17,465 nt of DNA from positions 1 to 17,465 of the forward strand of contig DASWFO010000283.1 in NCBI GenBank assembly GCA_036394195.1. Reading direction: 5' to 3'. The position numbers were made by a program, and so were the translations under genes. Under the pieces are notes generated by a model. The model did no database searches. It saw only the letters and a list, made by a program, of their open reading frames with translations, and had not been told where the DNA came from. Positions within the stretch are counted from its first letter, which is position 1. Every line of letters starts with the position of its first letter. Positions 1 through 7,962 of the stretch are shown piece by piece. The stretch comes from DATJPD01 sp036394195. GTDB taxonomy: Bacteria; Pseudomonadota; Alphaproteobacteria; CACIAM-22H2.

Positions 1-145
1 CGCCTGATCGCCAAACCATAGCGGCCCTTACCCGTGAGACGCTGACCCTTTGACGCCCCCGCCGCTGCCCAGCCGCATCGCCAATCCCTTCTAGGCCTGC
101 CAACCATATCGACATAGACTCACAAGCTCTCAGGACGAGGCCAAT

Positions 146-1150
146 TCATTTGAGCCGCCTTACCGCCTCGTCGATGAAGCTGAGATCGGCGTGCGCGGCC
201 GCGTCGACGTCGAGCGAGAGAAATCCGAGCTCCTTCTGCTGGCGCATATTGGCCTGCAGCGCCTCGAGATCGGGCCGCGCGTCGGGGTCGCGATAGTTGT
301 CCTCGGGCGTGAACAGATAGGGTGCGAACGTCGCGACCGGCTGCTTGTTGAACTGCGCCACGATGCGCACCGCCTCGTCGCGATGTGCCGGATCGAGGAA
401 CCAACGCAGCGAGCGCACGTAGTCTTCGAAGAAGTCTTCGAGCGCCGCGCGGTTCCTCTCGAGGAACCCGGCCCGCGCGACGTTGAACAGGCTTTGCGTC
501 GTTCCGAACACGTCGCGCATCGTGAACAGCGTGCGCACTCGGCCGTCGTGGTGCAGCGCCTGACTGAACGGCAGCACCTGGCTGATCAGGTCGACCTTCC
601 GGTCGTACAGCATCGCCGCCATGGTGCCGAAGCTCGTCTCGACCACCGTATAGTCGCGGCGGTCTTCGAGCCGGTGCCGGCGCAGCATCGCCCGCAGCGC
701 CGAATCGCTGCCGCCGCCGATCGCGTTCACCGCCAGCACCTTGCCCTTCAGGTCTTCGACCTTGGCGATCGGACTGTCGTCGCGGACCAGGAACTCACCG
801 CTGTAGCGGCCGGCGACGCCGTCCTGGTAGTCGTCGGTGACGATCCTGAGGTCGTCGAGCCGCGCGTTCTGCAGCGCCAGGCCGAACGACGACGGGGCGA
901 GCGGCGCCAGGTCGACCTCGCCGGTGCCGAGCCCGGTGACCATCGGGCCGCTGCCGGCAAAATGCGTGTGCGTCACGACATAAGAGCGTCCCTGATGCCG
1001 GAGCTGGTCGGCTTTCTCGAACAGCACCGGCGTCAGCTGCCCCGGCACGGTCGTCCAGGCGATGCGGATCTTGAGCGGCTCGGCCGCGACGTCCGGCGTC
1101 AGAAGCAGCGCCGCGACGGTCCCCACAAGCCAGCCGGCGCCACGGAACAT
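146..1150 (-). CDS. ABC transporter substrate-binding protein, NitT/TauT (SsuA-like) type
   Basis: This is a probable periplasmic receptor that captures a small organic molecule and hands it to an ABC permease. The product is 334 residues. Residues 1-22 form a signal peptide ending in DVAA, with cleavage likely before EPLKIRIAW. The body follows the SsuA/THI5-like pattern: a beta-strand start, a segment rich in G and S (HFAGSGPMVTG), then the GEVDLAPLAPSSF stretch that usually lines the ligand cleft, and VEDLKGKVLAVNAIGGGSDS in the second lobe. I chose the ATG at 1150 because the signal peptide begins there; the frame stays open further upstream but reads as shadow sequence inside the preceding gene. 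The gene starts 10 bases after the stop of the enolase-superfamily gene, so the two are probably co-transcribed. The ligand cannot be read from sequence. No permease lies next to it; the nearest candidate is the ATPase/permease pair at 4535-6183. Confidence 0.88.
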   Translation of the reverse strand: MFRGAGWLVGTVAALLLTPDVAAEPLKIRIAWTTVPGQLTPVLFEKADQLRHQGRSYVVTHTHFAGSGPMVTGLGTGEVDLAPLAPSSFGLALQNARLDDLRIVTDDYQDGVAGRYSGEFLVRDDSPIAKVEDLKGKVLAVNAIGGGSDSALRAMLRRHRLEDRRDYTVVETSFGTMAAMLYDRKVDLISQVLPFSQALHHDGRVRTLFTMRDVFGTTQSLFNVARAGFLERNRAALEDFFEDYVRSLRWFLDPAHRDEAVRIVAQFNKQPVATFAPYLFTPEDNYRDPDARPDLEALQANMRQQKELGFLSLDVDAAAHADLSFIDEAVRRLK

Positions 1151-1160
1151 GCGGCGGCTC

Positions 1161-2276
1161 TCAGGCGATCTCGTGCCGCGACACGCGGTACGCGTCCAAC
1201 ACCGCCGGATCCGGCTCGAAACCGAGGCCGGGCTTGTCCGGCAGCTCGAGGGTCGCCCGATCGGGATTGAACAGCGCATGCGGCGAGCGTTCGAGCCGGA
1301 TGAACGGCGTCTCGACCGGCGGCCGCTCGGCCATCGACGCCGCGAGATGCGCGGTCGCCAGATAGCCGGGTCCCCAATAGAAGCAATGCGGCACGACCCG
1401 CACCGAAAACGCCTGGGCCAGGGCCAGCACGCGGGTCATGGCGGTGATCCCGCCGAGCTTGATCACGCTGGGTTGCACGACGTCGACGGCCTGCTGCTCG
1501 AACAGGCGCCTGAACTCGTGCAGCGAGGTCACGTTCTCGCCGCACGCGATCGCGACACCTTCCTTCCGCACCTCGGCGAGGCCGGCGTAGTCCTCGGGCG
1601 GCCACACCGGCTCCTCCAGCCAATGGAAATTGCGGTCGCGGATCGCGCGCGCGACCGCCTTCGCCTCGGACACCGACCATGGGCAGTTCACATCCAGCAT
1701 CACCCGCGTGTCGGGGTCGAGCGCCTCGCGCGCCACCAGGAACGCCGGAATCGTGGTCTCGTGCAGCTTGATCATGGTGAAGCCGACCTTGCGCGCCCGC
1801 GTGCAGTTGCGGCGCAGCGCCTCGGGGTCGCCGCGATAGCGGGTCAGGCTGGCGTAGCAATCGAGCTTGCCGTCCTTGCCGCCCAGCAGGCGGTAGAGCG
1901 GCTGGCCGGCGCGCTTCGCCGCCAGGTCCCACAGTGCCAGGTCGATCGCCGACAGCGCATAGAGCACCGGCCCGCTGCGCCCGAAGCCGTGAAAGCCGCG
2001 CTGCGCCTCGTCCATGTGCGCGACGATGGTGCGCGGGTCCTTGCCCAGGAACCAGGGGCCGACCAGGGTCGCCAGGATCGCCTCTGTGCCGCCATTCACG
2101 AAATGACCGAAGCCCTCGCCCCAGCCGACGAGGCCGTCGTCGGTCTCGACGCGGACCAGCAGGCATTCCATGTTGGTCCAGGGCTTGCTGTCGAGGCTGG
2201 GCCTGAGGCCGACCCGGGGCCCGTCGTTCTCGAACGGAATGGAGATCCGCTGCGTCTCGATCCTGGTGATTTTCAC
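1161..2276 (-). CDS. Mandelate racemase/muconate lactonizing enzyme family protein (enolase superfamily)
   Basis: This is a cytosolic metal-dependent enzyme of the enolase superfamily, which abstracts a proton alpha to a carboxylate (racemases, cycloisomerases, sugar-acid dehydratases). The product is 371 residues, normal for the family. The N-terminal capping domain runs to about residue 125, followed by the barrel. Likely Mg ligands are D195 (in MLDVNCPW), E221 (in WLEEP) and E247 (in CGENV). The usual K-x-K base motif after the second barrel strand reads K170-L-H172. A histidine is present at 297 (VVPHCFYW), but its usual Asp partner in the QPD segment is replaced by serine (QPS, S270). 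The start is the GTG at 2276, preceded by a strong GAGGAGGAA ribosome binding site; the upstream extension inside the neighbouring gene is rejected. It sits 19 bases after one receptor gene and 10 bases before another. Family certain, substrate unknown. Confidence 0.9.
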   Translation of the reverse strand: MKITRIETQRISIPFENDGPRVGLRPSLDSKPWTNMECLLVRVETDDGLVGWGEGFGHFVNGGTEAILATLVGPWFLGKDPRTIVAHMDEAQRGFHGFGRSGPVLYALSAIDLALWDLAAKRAGQPLYRLLGGKDGKLDCYASLTRYRGDPEALRRNCTRARKVGFTMIKLHETTIPAFLVAREALDPDTRVMLDVNCPWSVSEAKAVARAIRDRNFHWLEEPVWPPEDYAGLAEVRKEGVAIACGENVTSLHEFRRLFEQQAVDVVQPSVIKLGGITAMTRVLALAQAFSVRVVPHCFYWGPGYLATAHLAASMAERPPVETPFIRLERSPHALFNPDRATLELPDKPGLGFEPDPAVLDAYRVSRHEIA

Positions 2277-2295
2277 GGCGTTCCTCCTCGGTCGG

Positions 2296-3279
2296 TTATT
2301 TTGCCAGCGCCAGCGCCCTTTCGCGCACGTCGGCATCGACCATGGTCTTGATGTCGATGCGCTTGGTCATGTGACCGGTCTTCAGCAGCTGCTCCTCGAT
2401 ATACTCGAGCTTGGCGATCGCCACCGTCAGCTCGGGATCGATCGACTTCGTCTGCAGCGCCCAGTCGTAGATGAAAGCCGGCCGCGGATCGTCGTCCTTC
2501 ATGCGCGCCATCTCACGCGCCAGCTGCAAGGTCTCGTCGCGATGGCTCACGGCATGGCGGAGCGCCGCGATCTCGGCGGCCATGAACCGCGCCACGTCGT
2601 CGCGGCGCGCCCCCAGAGTCTTTCCGGTGGTCTGGATGCACAGCCGCGGATAGTCGGGTGCGAAGTCGCGCGCGGCGGCCAGCATCTTGACGCCTTGCGT
2701 CGTGGCGACCGGCGTCACCTCGTTCGACACCACGGCCGCGTCGACGACACCCGCCACCAATGATTTGAAGCGGTCGAGATCGTTGCCGATGGTGACGAAT
2801 TTGACGTCCTCGGCGGCGATGCCGGACTTATCCAGCAGAATGCGCAACAGCAGGTCCGGGAGCGACCCCGGCGGGCCAGCGGCGACGTTTTTGCCCTTGA
2901 GGTCGCCGACCGCGGCGAGTTTGCGCGTGAACACCGCGTGCGGCAGGCCCGGCCATGTGCAGCCGATGATCTTGACGTCGGCGCCGCGCGCGGCGGCGAC
3001 GATGTCGTTGCCCGGGCTGCCTTCGAAAGCGTCCACCTCGCCCGACACCAGCGCCTGGAGCAGCTGGGTGTCGGCGGGGAGCTGCACGACCTCGAGCTTC
3101 AGCCCCTGCCGCTCGGCAAACCCGCGCGTGATCATGAACGAGAAGCCGGCATCGCTCTTGGCGTCGAGCACGCCATAGCGCCAGGGTTTCAGATCGGCGG
3201 CCGCCGCGGGTGTCAGTCCCGCAACCAGTGCGGCCAAGCCGATCGCCAGCGCCGCAATGGCTTGTGTCGTCCGTCTCAC
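2296..3279 (-). CDS. ABC transporter substrate-binding protein (NMT1/THI5-like)
   Basis: This is a periplasmic binding protein of the NMT1/THI5-like superfamily, 327 residues long. A signal peptide covers about residues 1-28 and ends in PAAAA. The mature protein opens with DLKPWRYGVLDAKSDAGFSF, followed by a GEVDAFEGSPGNDIVAA segment and the VGDLKGKNVAAGPPGS hinge that is typical of this fold. The start is a GTG at 3279 with GGAGGATCT directly upstream; an in-frame ATG further out (3351) would place extra residues before the signal peptide and is rejected. It is the first gene of the minus-strand operon that continues into the enolase-superfamily gene and the SsuA-like receptor. The intergenic region shared with the divergent small secreted protein holds an inverted repeat that may be an operator. 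The ligand is unknown; an aromatic acid or nitrogen-containing ring compound would fit the neighbouring oxygenases, by inference only. Confidence 0.87.
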   Translation of the reverse strand: MRRTTQAIAALAIGLAALVAGLTPAAAADLKPWRYGVLDAKSDAGFSFMITRGFAERQGLKLEVVQLPADTQLLQALVSGEVDAFEGSPGNDIVAAARGADVKIIGCTWPGLPHAVFTRKLAAVGDLKGKNVAAGPPGSLPDLLLRILLDKSGIAAEDVKFVTIGNDLDRFKSLVAGVVDAAVVSNEVTPVATTQGVKMLAAARDFAPDYPRLCIQTTGKTLGARRDDVARFMAAEIAALRHAVSHRDETLQLAREMARMKDDDPRPAFIYDWALQTKSIDPELTVAIAKLEYIEEQLLKTGHMTKRIDIKTMVDADVRERALALAK

Positions 3280-3330
3280 AGATCCTCCGGTGCTTGTCGT
3301 GCGTTCGCTGAACGCTAGCACGCCGTAAAA

Positions 3331-3393
3331 GGGTAAATCGAGATTAACCACGATCGCGGGCCAGGCATCGCCCCGGCAACCGAAAATTTACCC
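3331..3393. promoter_or_regulatory. Possible operator: inverted repeat GGGTAAAT ... ATTTACCC
   Basis: GGGTAAAT at 3331-3338 and ATTTACCC at 3386-3393 are perfect inverted arms 47 bases apart, in the gap between divergent genes starting at 3279 and 3445. These are AT-rich islands in otherwise GC-rich DNA. AATTTACC also occurs at 10164-10171, in the other divergent promoter region. A regulator binding site is inferred; no regulator gene is in the window. Confidence 0.3.
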
Positions 3394-3444
3394 TGGGCCT
3401 CTAGAGTGCCCGCCCAACGTTCAGACGACAGGAAGGCGCCCATC

Positions 3445-3750
3445 ATGATCAAGAGAGTCGTGCTGACGCTCGGCATCGCCGTGGCGCTCGCAACGTCGGC
3501 GTTCGCGGCCGAGATGCCGAACAAGAAGCCGGAGTTCGGCGGCCAGCCGAAAGGCTCGTACTCGGTCAGCTGCACCTGCGCCATGTCGGCCGGCATCGAC
3601 CTGATGTGCTATTGCAACAACCTGCAGGCCAAGATGTTCCGCACGAGCCTGGACATCAGGAAGTGCCCGCTCCCCAAGGACATCAAGAACTGCAACGGCG
3701 CGCTGACCTGCACCGAGTCACAGTCGGCGCGCTGCCCGGAGCAGAACTGA
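3445..3750 (+). CDS. Small secreted eight-cysteine protein, CVNH (cyanovirin-N homology)-like
   Basis: This is a 101-residue exported protein. Residues 1-21 form a classical signal peptide ending in SAFA before AEMPN. The mature part has eight cysteines: C43, C45, C55, C57, C74, C83, C89 and C97, enough for four disulfides in the periplasm or outside the cell. The pattern G-S-Y-x-V-S-C, then 14 residues from C43 to C57, then T-S-L-D-I and N-x-N-G-A-L resembles a single cyanovirin-N homology repeat. In cyanovirin-N the first disulfide also spans 14 positions and is followed by an S-x-D-L and D-G-x-L stretch. Known CVNH proteins bind mannose-rich glycans; sugar binding here is inference. The ATG at 3445 is chosen because the signal peptide starts there and GGAAGG lies at 3431-3436. 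It stands alone between two minus-strand operons and ends 27 bases before the facing gene. A lineage-specific hypothetical protein is the alternative. Confidence 0.75.
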   Translation: MIKRVVLTLGIAVALATSAFAAEMPNKKPEFGGQPKGSYSVSCTCAMSAGIDLMCYCNNLQAKMFRTSLDIRKCPLPKDIKNCNGALTCTESQSARCPEQN

Positions 3751-3777
3751 GGCTCGCCGGCCGGGCCTGAAGGCCGA

Positions 3778-4497
3778 CTAACGCCGGCGCTTGCCGTTCC
3801 AGCGGGCGAATTCCGTCCGCGATGCGTCGGTGGCCGGGTACAGGCCCAAGACGCTGCGGCCGCGCTTGATCTTCTGCGCCGCGAACTCGTCGTAGCGCGT
3901 CATCTCGAACGCCTCCGCGGCAATCTCCGGTGCGAGATGGCGCGGGACGACCACCACGCCCTCGCTATCGCCGACGACGACGTCCCCGGGATAGACGGCG
4001 ACCCACGCGCAGCCGATCGGCTGGTTGAGGTCGACCGCGTGGAGCCCGATGAAGCTCGGCGGCGGCGCCGGCTGGCTGTGGTAGGCGGGAAAGCCGAGGG
4101 CCGCGACGTCGGTGCTGTCGCGAAAGCCGCCGTCGGTGACGATGCCGGCGACCTTCCGCGCCTTCAGCCGCGCCACCAGGAGATCGCCGCAGCTGCAGGC
4201 CCGGGTCTCGTGATGCGTGTCGATGACGAGGACGTGGCCGGCCGGGCACTCCTCGAACGCGCGCTGGTGGAGGTTCGGGCCGCCGGTGTAGCTGGCCACG
4301 CCGTCGAGGTCCTCGCGCGCCGGAATGAAGCGCAAGGTGAACGCCTCGCCCACCATGCGCGGCAGCCCCGGACCGGCCGGGACGATCCCGTGCATATAGG
4401 CGTTGCGCAGGCCGCGCTTGAACAGGCAGGTCGTCAGCGTCGAAATGCTGACCGCCGCCAGCTGCGCGCGGCTTTTGGAACTCAGCGATGCCGGCAC
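3778..4497 (-). CDS. RraA / HMG-aldolase family protein (dimethylmenaquinone methyltransferase-like fold)
   Basis: This is a 239-residue cytosolic protein of the RraA-like family. Members include the regulator of RNase E and the class II 4-hydroxy-4-methyl-2-oxoglutarate/oxaloacetate aldolase that ends protocatechuate or gallate meta-cleavage pathways. The diagnostic segment is ACSCGDLLVARLKARK at 100-115 followed by GIVTDGGFRD at 118-127. R126 and D127 match the conserved Arg and metal-binding Asp of the aldolases. AVYPGDVVVGDSEGVVVVP near 167-185 is also typical. The start is a GTG at 4497 preceded by AGGGGACC. It is the last gene of the oxygenase operon, so an aldolase or related lyase in ring degradation is more likely than RNase E control. 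The C-terminal tail is long and basic compared with RraA itself. Many members carry misleading methyltransferase annotations. Confidence 0.85.
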   Translation of the reverse strand: MPASLSSKSRAQLAAVSISTLTTCLFKRGLRNAYMHGIVPAGPGLPRMVGEAFTLRFIPAREDLDGVASYTGGPNLHQRAFEECPAGHVLVIDTHHETRACSCGDLLVARLKARKVAGIVTDGGFRDSTDVAALGFPAYHSQPAPPPSFIGLHAVDLNQPIGCAWVAVYPGDVVVGDSEGVVVVPRHLAPEIAAEAFEMTRYDEFAAQKIKRGRSVLGLYPATDASRTEFARWNGKRRR

Positions 4498-4534
4498 GGT
4501 CCCCTCCCCCCAGCGTCCGCGCCTTCAGGCGCCC

Positions 4535-5311
4535 TCAATGCCCGTTCGTCGCATTGGTCCGGCGCGTCGCCCACCCGGTCATCCGGTGCTCGACTAGCGC
4601 GAACGCCGCGTACATCCCGACCCCCATCACCGCGGTGACCAGGAGTCCGGCAAACACCAGCGGAATGCGAAAGCTGCCGGACGCCTGCACCATGAGCGTG
4701 CCGATCCCTTCGTTCGACGCGATCGATTCCGAGATGATCGACCCGACGAATGCCAGCGTGATCGCGATCTTCAGCGAGGCGAAGAAATACGGCTGGGCCC
4801 GCGGCAGCCCGACCTTAAAGATGAGGTCGCGATGCTTGGCCCCCAGGGAGCGCAGCACGTCCTCGAGCTCCGGCTCGACCGTCGCCAGCCCGGTCGCGAC
4901 GTTGACGGCGATCGGAAAGAAACTCATCAGGAACGCGGTCAGCGTGGCCGGCACGGTGCCGATGCCGAACCAGATCACCAGCACCGGAATGATCGCCACC
5001 TTGGGAATGGAATTGAAGCCGATCAACACCGGATATAAGCCCCGGTACATCAATCGCGAATAGCCGACCACGATCCCGAGCAGCACGCCGAAGGCGACCG
5101 ACAGCGCAAAGCCGATGACTGTCGCCGCCAGCGTGTACTGCGCGTGATGCCACACCGGCTCGCGCATGGCGATGAGTTCCGCGAGGATGCGGCTCGGCTG
5201 CGGCAGGATGAACTCGGGGACGGCGAAGGCGGCGCACCCCAGCTGCCAGGCGCCGAACAATCCCGCGACGATCAGCCATGGCATCGCCTGTTCGAGCCGG
5301 CTCGTCGTCAT
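4535..5311 (-). CDS. ABC transporter permease, NitT/TauT (SsuC-like) type
   Basis: This is the inner-membrane permease subunit of an importer in the nitrate/taurine/aliphatic sulfonate class. The product is 258 residues with about six hydrophobic segments, starting with PWLIVAGLFGAWQLGCAAF near residue 11. The EAA loop that docks on the ATPase reads EDVLRSLGAKHRDLIFKVGLP, about residues 150-170, and the SIISESIASNEGIGTLM stretch is typical of SsuC/TauC. The start is the ATG at 5311, which overlaps the ATPase stop as ATGA; this overlap indicates translational coupling. The frame continues open upstream but there lies antisense-like within the ATPase gene. It is the only permease of this class in the window and may serve the three related receptors at 146, 2296 and 9017. 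Substrate is not readable. Confidence 0.9.
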   Translation of the reverse strand: MTTSRLEQAMPWLIVAGLFGAWQLGCAAFAVPEFILPQPSRILAELIAMREPVWHHAQYTLAATVIGFALSVAFGVLLGIVVGYSRLMYRGLYPVLIGFNSIPKVAIIPVLVIWFGIGTVPATLTAFLMSFFPIAVNVATGLATVEPELEDVLRSLGAKHRDLIFKVGLPRAQPYFFASLKIAITLAFVGSIISESIASNEGIGTLMVQASGSFRIPLVFAGLLVTAVMGVGMYAAFALVEHRMTGWATRRTNATNGH

Positions 5312-6183
5312 CGCGTCGGTGCTTGGGCCGGCGCGCGCTTGATCTGGACGGACTCGCCCCTGATCTTCTCCCGCAGGGAATGGACGATCTCCGTGAACTC
5401 CGGCAGGTAAGTCGTCTCGAGCGTCCGGGGCCGCGGCAGCGAATTGCTGTGTTTGGCGATGATCCGGCCCGGGCGTGCCGACATCACATACACCGTGTCC
5501 GCGAGATAGACCGCCTCGCGCAGATCGTGCGTCACCAGGATGGTGGTAAAGCTGCGCTGCAGCCAGATCTGCTGCAGGACGTCCCACAGCTCCTCGCGGG
5601 TGAAGGCGTCGAGCGCGCCGAACGGCTCGTCCAGCATCAGCAGGAGCGGCCGATGAATGAGTGCGCGGCACAGCGAGGCGCGCTGCTGCATGCCGCCGGA
5701 GAGCTCCCACGGAAAGCGGTCGCCGAAATCGCCGAGCCCGACCGTGTCCAGCAGCGTGCGCACCTCGGCTTCGTATGTCTTGCGATCGCGCCTGAGATTG
5801 TGCCGGTGGGCTTCGACGATCTCGAACGGCAGCATCACGTTCTGAAACGTCGTCCGCCACGGCAGGAGCGTGGGATTCTGGAACGCCATGCCGACGATCT
5901 TGAGCGGGCCCGAGACTTCGCGGCCGGCGACGATGATCCCGCCCGCGGTCGGCGGAACCAGGCCGGTCACCAGCTTCATCAGCGACGACTTGCCGCAGCC
6001 CGAGGGCCCGACGACGGCGACGAACTCGCCCTCGCGGATCTTCATGTCGAGGCCGTCGACGGCGAGAGTGCCGCCGTCGCCGCCGTAGCGCAACTGCACG
6101 CCGCTGATGTCGACGAGGGTCGATGGGACCGGCCGGTCGCTGGTCGGAGTGTTGGAAAGTGTCGTGCTCTGGGCGGCTGCCAT
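5308..6183 (-). CDS. ABC transporter ATP-binding protein, NitT/TauT (SsuB-like) type
   Basis: This is the nucleotide-binding subunit that powers the adjacent permease, 291 residues long. Walker A is GPSGCGKS at 59-66, the Q-loop glutamine is at 102 (FQNPTLLPW), the signature LSGGMQQ is at 161-167, Walker B is LLLMLDE at 180-186, and the switch histidine is H219 in VTHD. FQNPTLLPW and DEPFGALDAFTRE are typical of the SsuB/TauB branch. A tail of about 50 residues follows the core. The ATG at 6183 was chosen because a longer frame reaching 6360 runs into the upstream oxygenase subunit gene. AGGACG lies just upstream. It starts 20 bases after the beta subunit gene and overlaps the permease, so the transporter and oxygenase are made from one transcript. 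Confidence 0.92.
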   Translation of the reverse strand: MAAAQSTTLSNTPTSDRPVPSTLVDISGVQLRYGGDGGTLAVDGLDMKIREGEFVAVVGPSGCGKSSLMKLVTGLVPPTAGGIIVAGREVSGPLKIVGMAFQNPTLLPWRTTFQNVMLPFEIVEAHRHNLRRDRKTYEAEVRTLLDTVGLGDFGDRFPWELSGGMQQRASLCRALIHRPLLLMLDEPFGALDAFTREELWDVLQQIWLQRSFTTILVTHDLREAVYLADTVYVMSARPGRIIAKHSNSLPRPRTLETTYLPEFTEIVHSLREKIRGESVQIKRAPAQAPTR

Positions 6184-6203
6184 GCGTCGTCCTGTTCGGA
6201 TGC

Positions 6204-6692
6204 TTAGAGGGGAATCGCAATCAGCGTGTCGATCCGCGACTGATCGAGGATGACGGTCTTCGAGCGGAACCGGTACTGTCCGGAGACGCTGACGATCTCG
6301 TCCACATAGACCCCGGTGGCGAAGAGGATGAGATCGCCGTCCCGCATGGTGCGGGCACACATGAAGCTCGTCCGCATCCGAAGGAGGCCGTCCGCCGCAC
6401 TCGTCACGCGGCTCTCGGACAGCACATGCCGATACGTATGCGGCTCGAAGATATTCGCCTTTTCGGTCGCCTCGACCCGGTCGTACAGCATGGCGCGGCT
6501 GTCGCAGAGCATGATCGACAGCGGGAAGCCGCGCCGCTCATTGTCGCGGGTGGTGATGCGGTAGAGACAGGGATCGGTGAAGAAGGTCGGCCACTGCTCC
6601 AGTGGCCCGTCGTCGAGCACGCCCGCATAGTCGCACAAGAGGGCCCGCGCCGCCGCGTGTTGGGCCTCGATCGTGTCAGAAGCGGCCGCCAT
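6204..6692 (-). CDS. Aromatic-ring-hydroxylating dioxygenase, beta subunit
   Basis: This is the small, cofactor-free subunit of an alpha3beta3-type Rieske oxygenase, which stabilises the catalytic alpha subunit. The product is 162 residues, usual for the family and its NTF2-like/cystatin-like fold. Recognisable features are the acidic N-terminal helix with DYAGVLDDGPLEQWPTFF (21-38), CLYRITTRDNERRGFPL (42-58), CDSRAMLYDRV (63-73) and the TYRHVLSESRV segment (86-96). The ATG at 6692 lies five bases after the stop of the alpha subunit gene, so the pair is translationally linked. Only a weak purine-rich site precedes it. Placement directly after an alpha subunit supports the assignment. Confidence 0.87.
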   Translation of the reverse strand: MAAASDTIEAQHAAARALLCDYAGVLDDGPLEQWPTFFTDPCLYRITTRDNERRGFPLSIMLCDSRAMLYDRVEATEKANIFEPHTYRHVLSESRVTSAADGLLRMRTSFMCARTMRDGDLILFATGVYVDEIVSVSGQYRFRSKTVILDQSRIDTLIAIPL

Positions 6693-6697
6693 GTCGC

Positions 6698-7951
6698 TCA
6701 GAGCCCCATGAGCTCTCGGTAGCCGGCCCAGAAGCCGCGCACGCTGCTTTCGGAGGCGCGCGAGCCCTCGATCGGCTCGATATCATTGCCGCCGAGCTCC
6801 AGCACCGAGCATTTGTCCCTATCGCCGCCGATGCCACGCTGCACCAGGCCGCCGACCATGCCGTCTTCCATCGAGATCAGGCCCGCCGGCCCCATGTAGT
6901 TGGCCTGCTTCAGCCGGAGCGCCGATTTCCGCTCGTCGTCGTCGGCATAGCCGAACGCAATCCAGTACAGCTGGCTCGATGTCGGCGTCTTGGGAACGAC
7001 GATGCGGAACGCCAGGCTGTTGCGCAGCTGCTGCAGCACGAAGGTGGGAAAGATCGTCTGCACGGTCAGCGACACGCCGTCGCCGAAATCGTCCCAGAAC
7101 TCGGCCAGCGAGGGATCGCGCAGCCCGTGGCCGTAGGCGGTGATCTCGGCCGACCGCATCGGGCCCTTGCCGTAGATCTCGTCGCCGCGGTCGGTAGTCA
7201 TCTTCGAGAACGCGATGTGATGCCAGCCCTTGGCGCCCTTGACCACCCCGCCCTCCATGGTCAGCCGGTCCAGCTTCATCACGCTGTTGAAGGCATGCAG
7301 GATCGAGGCGTGATAGGGATCCTGCACGTTCTCGATATAGAGCTTCCAGTTCGAGTGCAGCAGCTGGCTGTACTGGCCGAGGATGCGGAGCGGACGCCCG
7401 CAGACGCGGCGGATATTCGCCACGAGCTCCGGCCCGACATAGGTCTCGAAATCGGGTGTCGCGTCGCTGAAGGTGCCGAAGATCAGCCCGCAGATGCGGT
7501 GCACGCGCAACCGCGCCAGGCTGTGGCTCTCCTTGCTAAAGCCGGGCGACATGCCGCCCCTGCCCTGCACCCCTTTTTCGAAAGCGACGGAGGTCAGACG
7601 GCCGCCGAGGTCGTAGCACCAGTTGTGGTACACGCACATCAGCTGCTTCACCTTGCCTTCAGGCACGAACAGCAGCTGGGTGCCCTTGTGGGCGCAGCGG
7701 TTGACGAGCGCGCCGATATCCCCGGCCGCGTCGCGCAGCACGATGACCGGTGTGTCGCCGACATCGGCGAGGACGTAGCTGCCCGCCTCCGGCAGCTGCG
7801 CCTCGAGGCCGAGGAAGTGCCAGGTCGGGCCGCGGAAGATGTGGCTTTGTTCCCGCTCAAAGATCTCGGGGTCCGAATAGACCACGAACGGAACCCGGGC
7901 GACGCCCTCGGCCGGCCACGCCACGCGCATCGCAAGGTCCGTCATGGCCAT
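6698..7951 (-). CDS. Rieske aromatic-ring-hydroxylating dioxygenase, alpha subunit
   Basis: This is the catalytic subunit of a two-subunit Rieske non-heme iron oxygenase, which adds oxygen to an aromatic ring using electrons from a partner reductase. From the ATG at 7951 it has 417 residues. The Rieske [2Fe-2S] ligands are C86, H88, C106 and H109 (C-x-H-x17-C-x2-H). The mononuclear iron site is N208-x2-D211-P-Y-H214-x4-H219, and a later SMEDG supplies the third ligand Asp, as in benzoate/naphthalene-type enzymes. The start is uncertain. A TTG at 7966 overlaps the preceding stop as TTGA and would add five residues; ATG codons at 7951 and 7945 are alternatives, and none has a clear ribosome binding site. 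It lies between a second Rieske oxygenase and the beta subunit. No ferredoxin or reductase gene is nearby. Substrate unknown; a carboxylated aromatic is plausible. Confidence 0.92.
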   Translation of the reverse strand: MAMTDLAMRVAWPAEGVARVPFVVYSDPEIFEREQSHIFRGPTWHFLGLEAQLPEAGSYVLADVGDTPVIVLRDAAGDIGALVNRCAHKGTQLLFVPEGKVKQLMCVYHNWCYDLGGRLTSVAFEKGVQGRGGMSPGFSKESHSLARLRVHRICGLIFGTFSDATPDFETYVGPELVANIRRVCGRPLRILGQYSQLLHSNWKLYIENVQDPYHASILHAFNSVMKLDRLTMEGGVVKGAKGWHHIAFSKMTTDRGDEIYGKGPMRSAEITAYGHGLRDPSLAEFWDDFGDGVSLTVQTIFPTFVLQQLRNSLAFRIVVPKTPTSSQLYWIAFGYADDDERKSALRLKQANYMGPAGLISMEDGMVGGLVQRGIGGDRDKCSVLELGGNDIEPIEGSRASESSVRGFWAGYRELMGL

Positions 7952-7962
7952 GGCGTGTGGTT

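Noticed and set aside
191..1270. A 359-codon plus-strand open frame opposite the first receptor gene
   Set aside because: It reads as Arg/Gln/His-rich antisense sequence, and the minus strand has a signal peptide and receptor motifs.
5312..6220. Upstream extension of the permease frame, giving a 561-residue fusion
   Set aside because: The extra part lies wholly within the ATPase gene in another frame and is Arg-rich shadow sequence; the ATGA overlap marks the real start.
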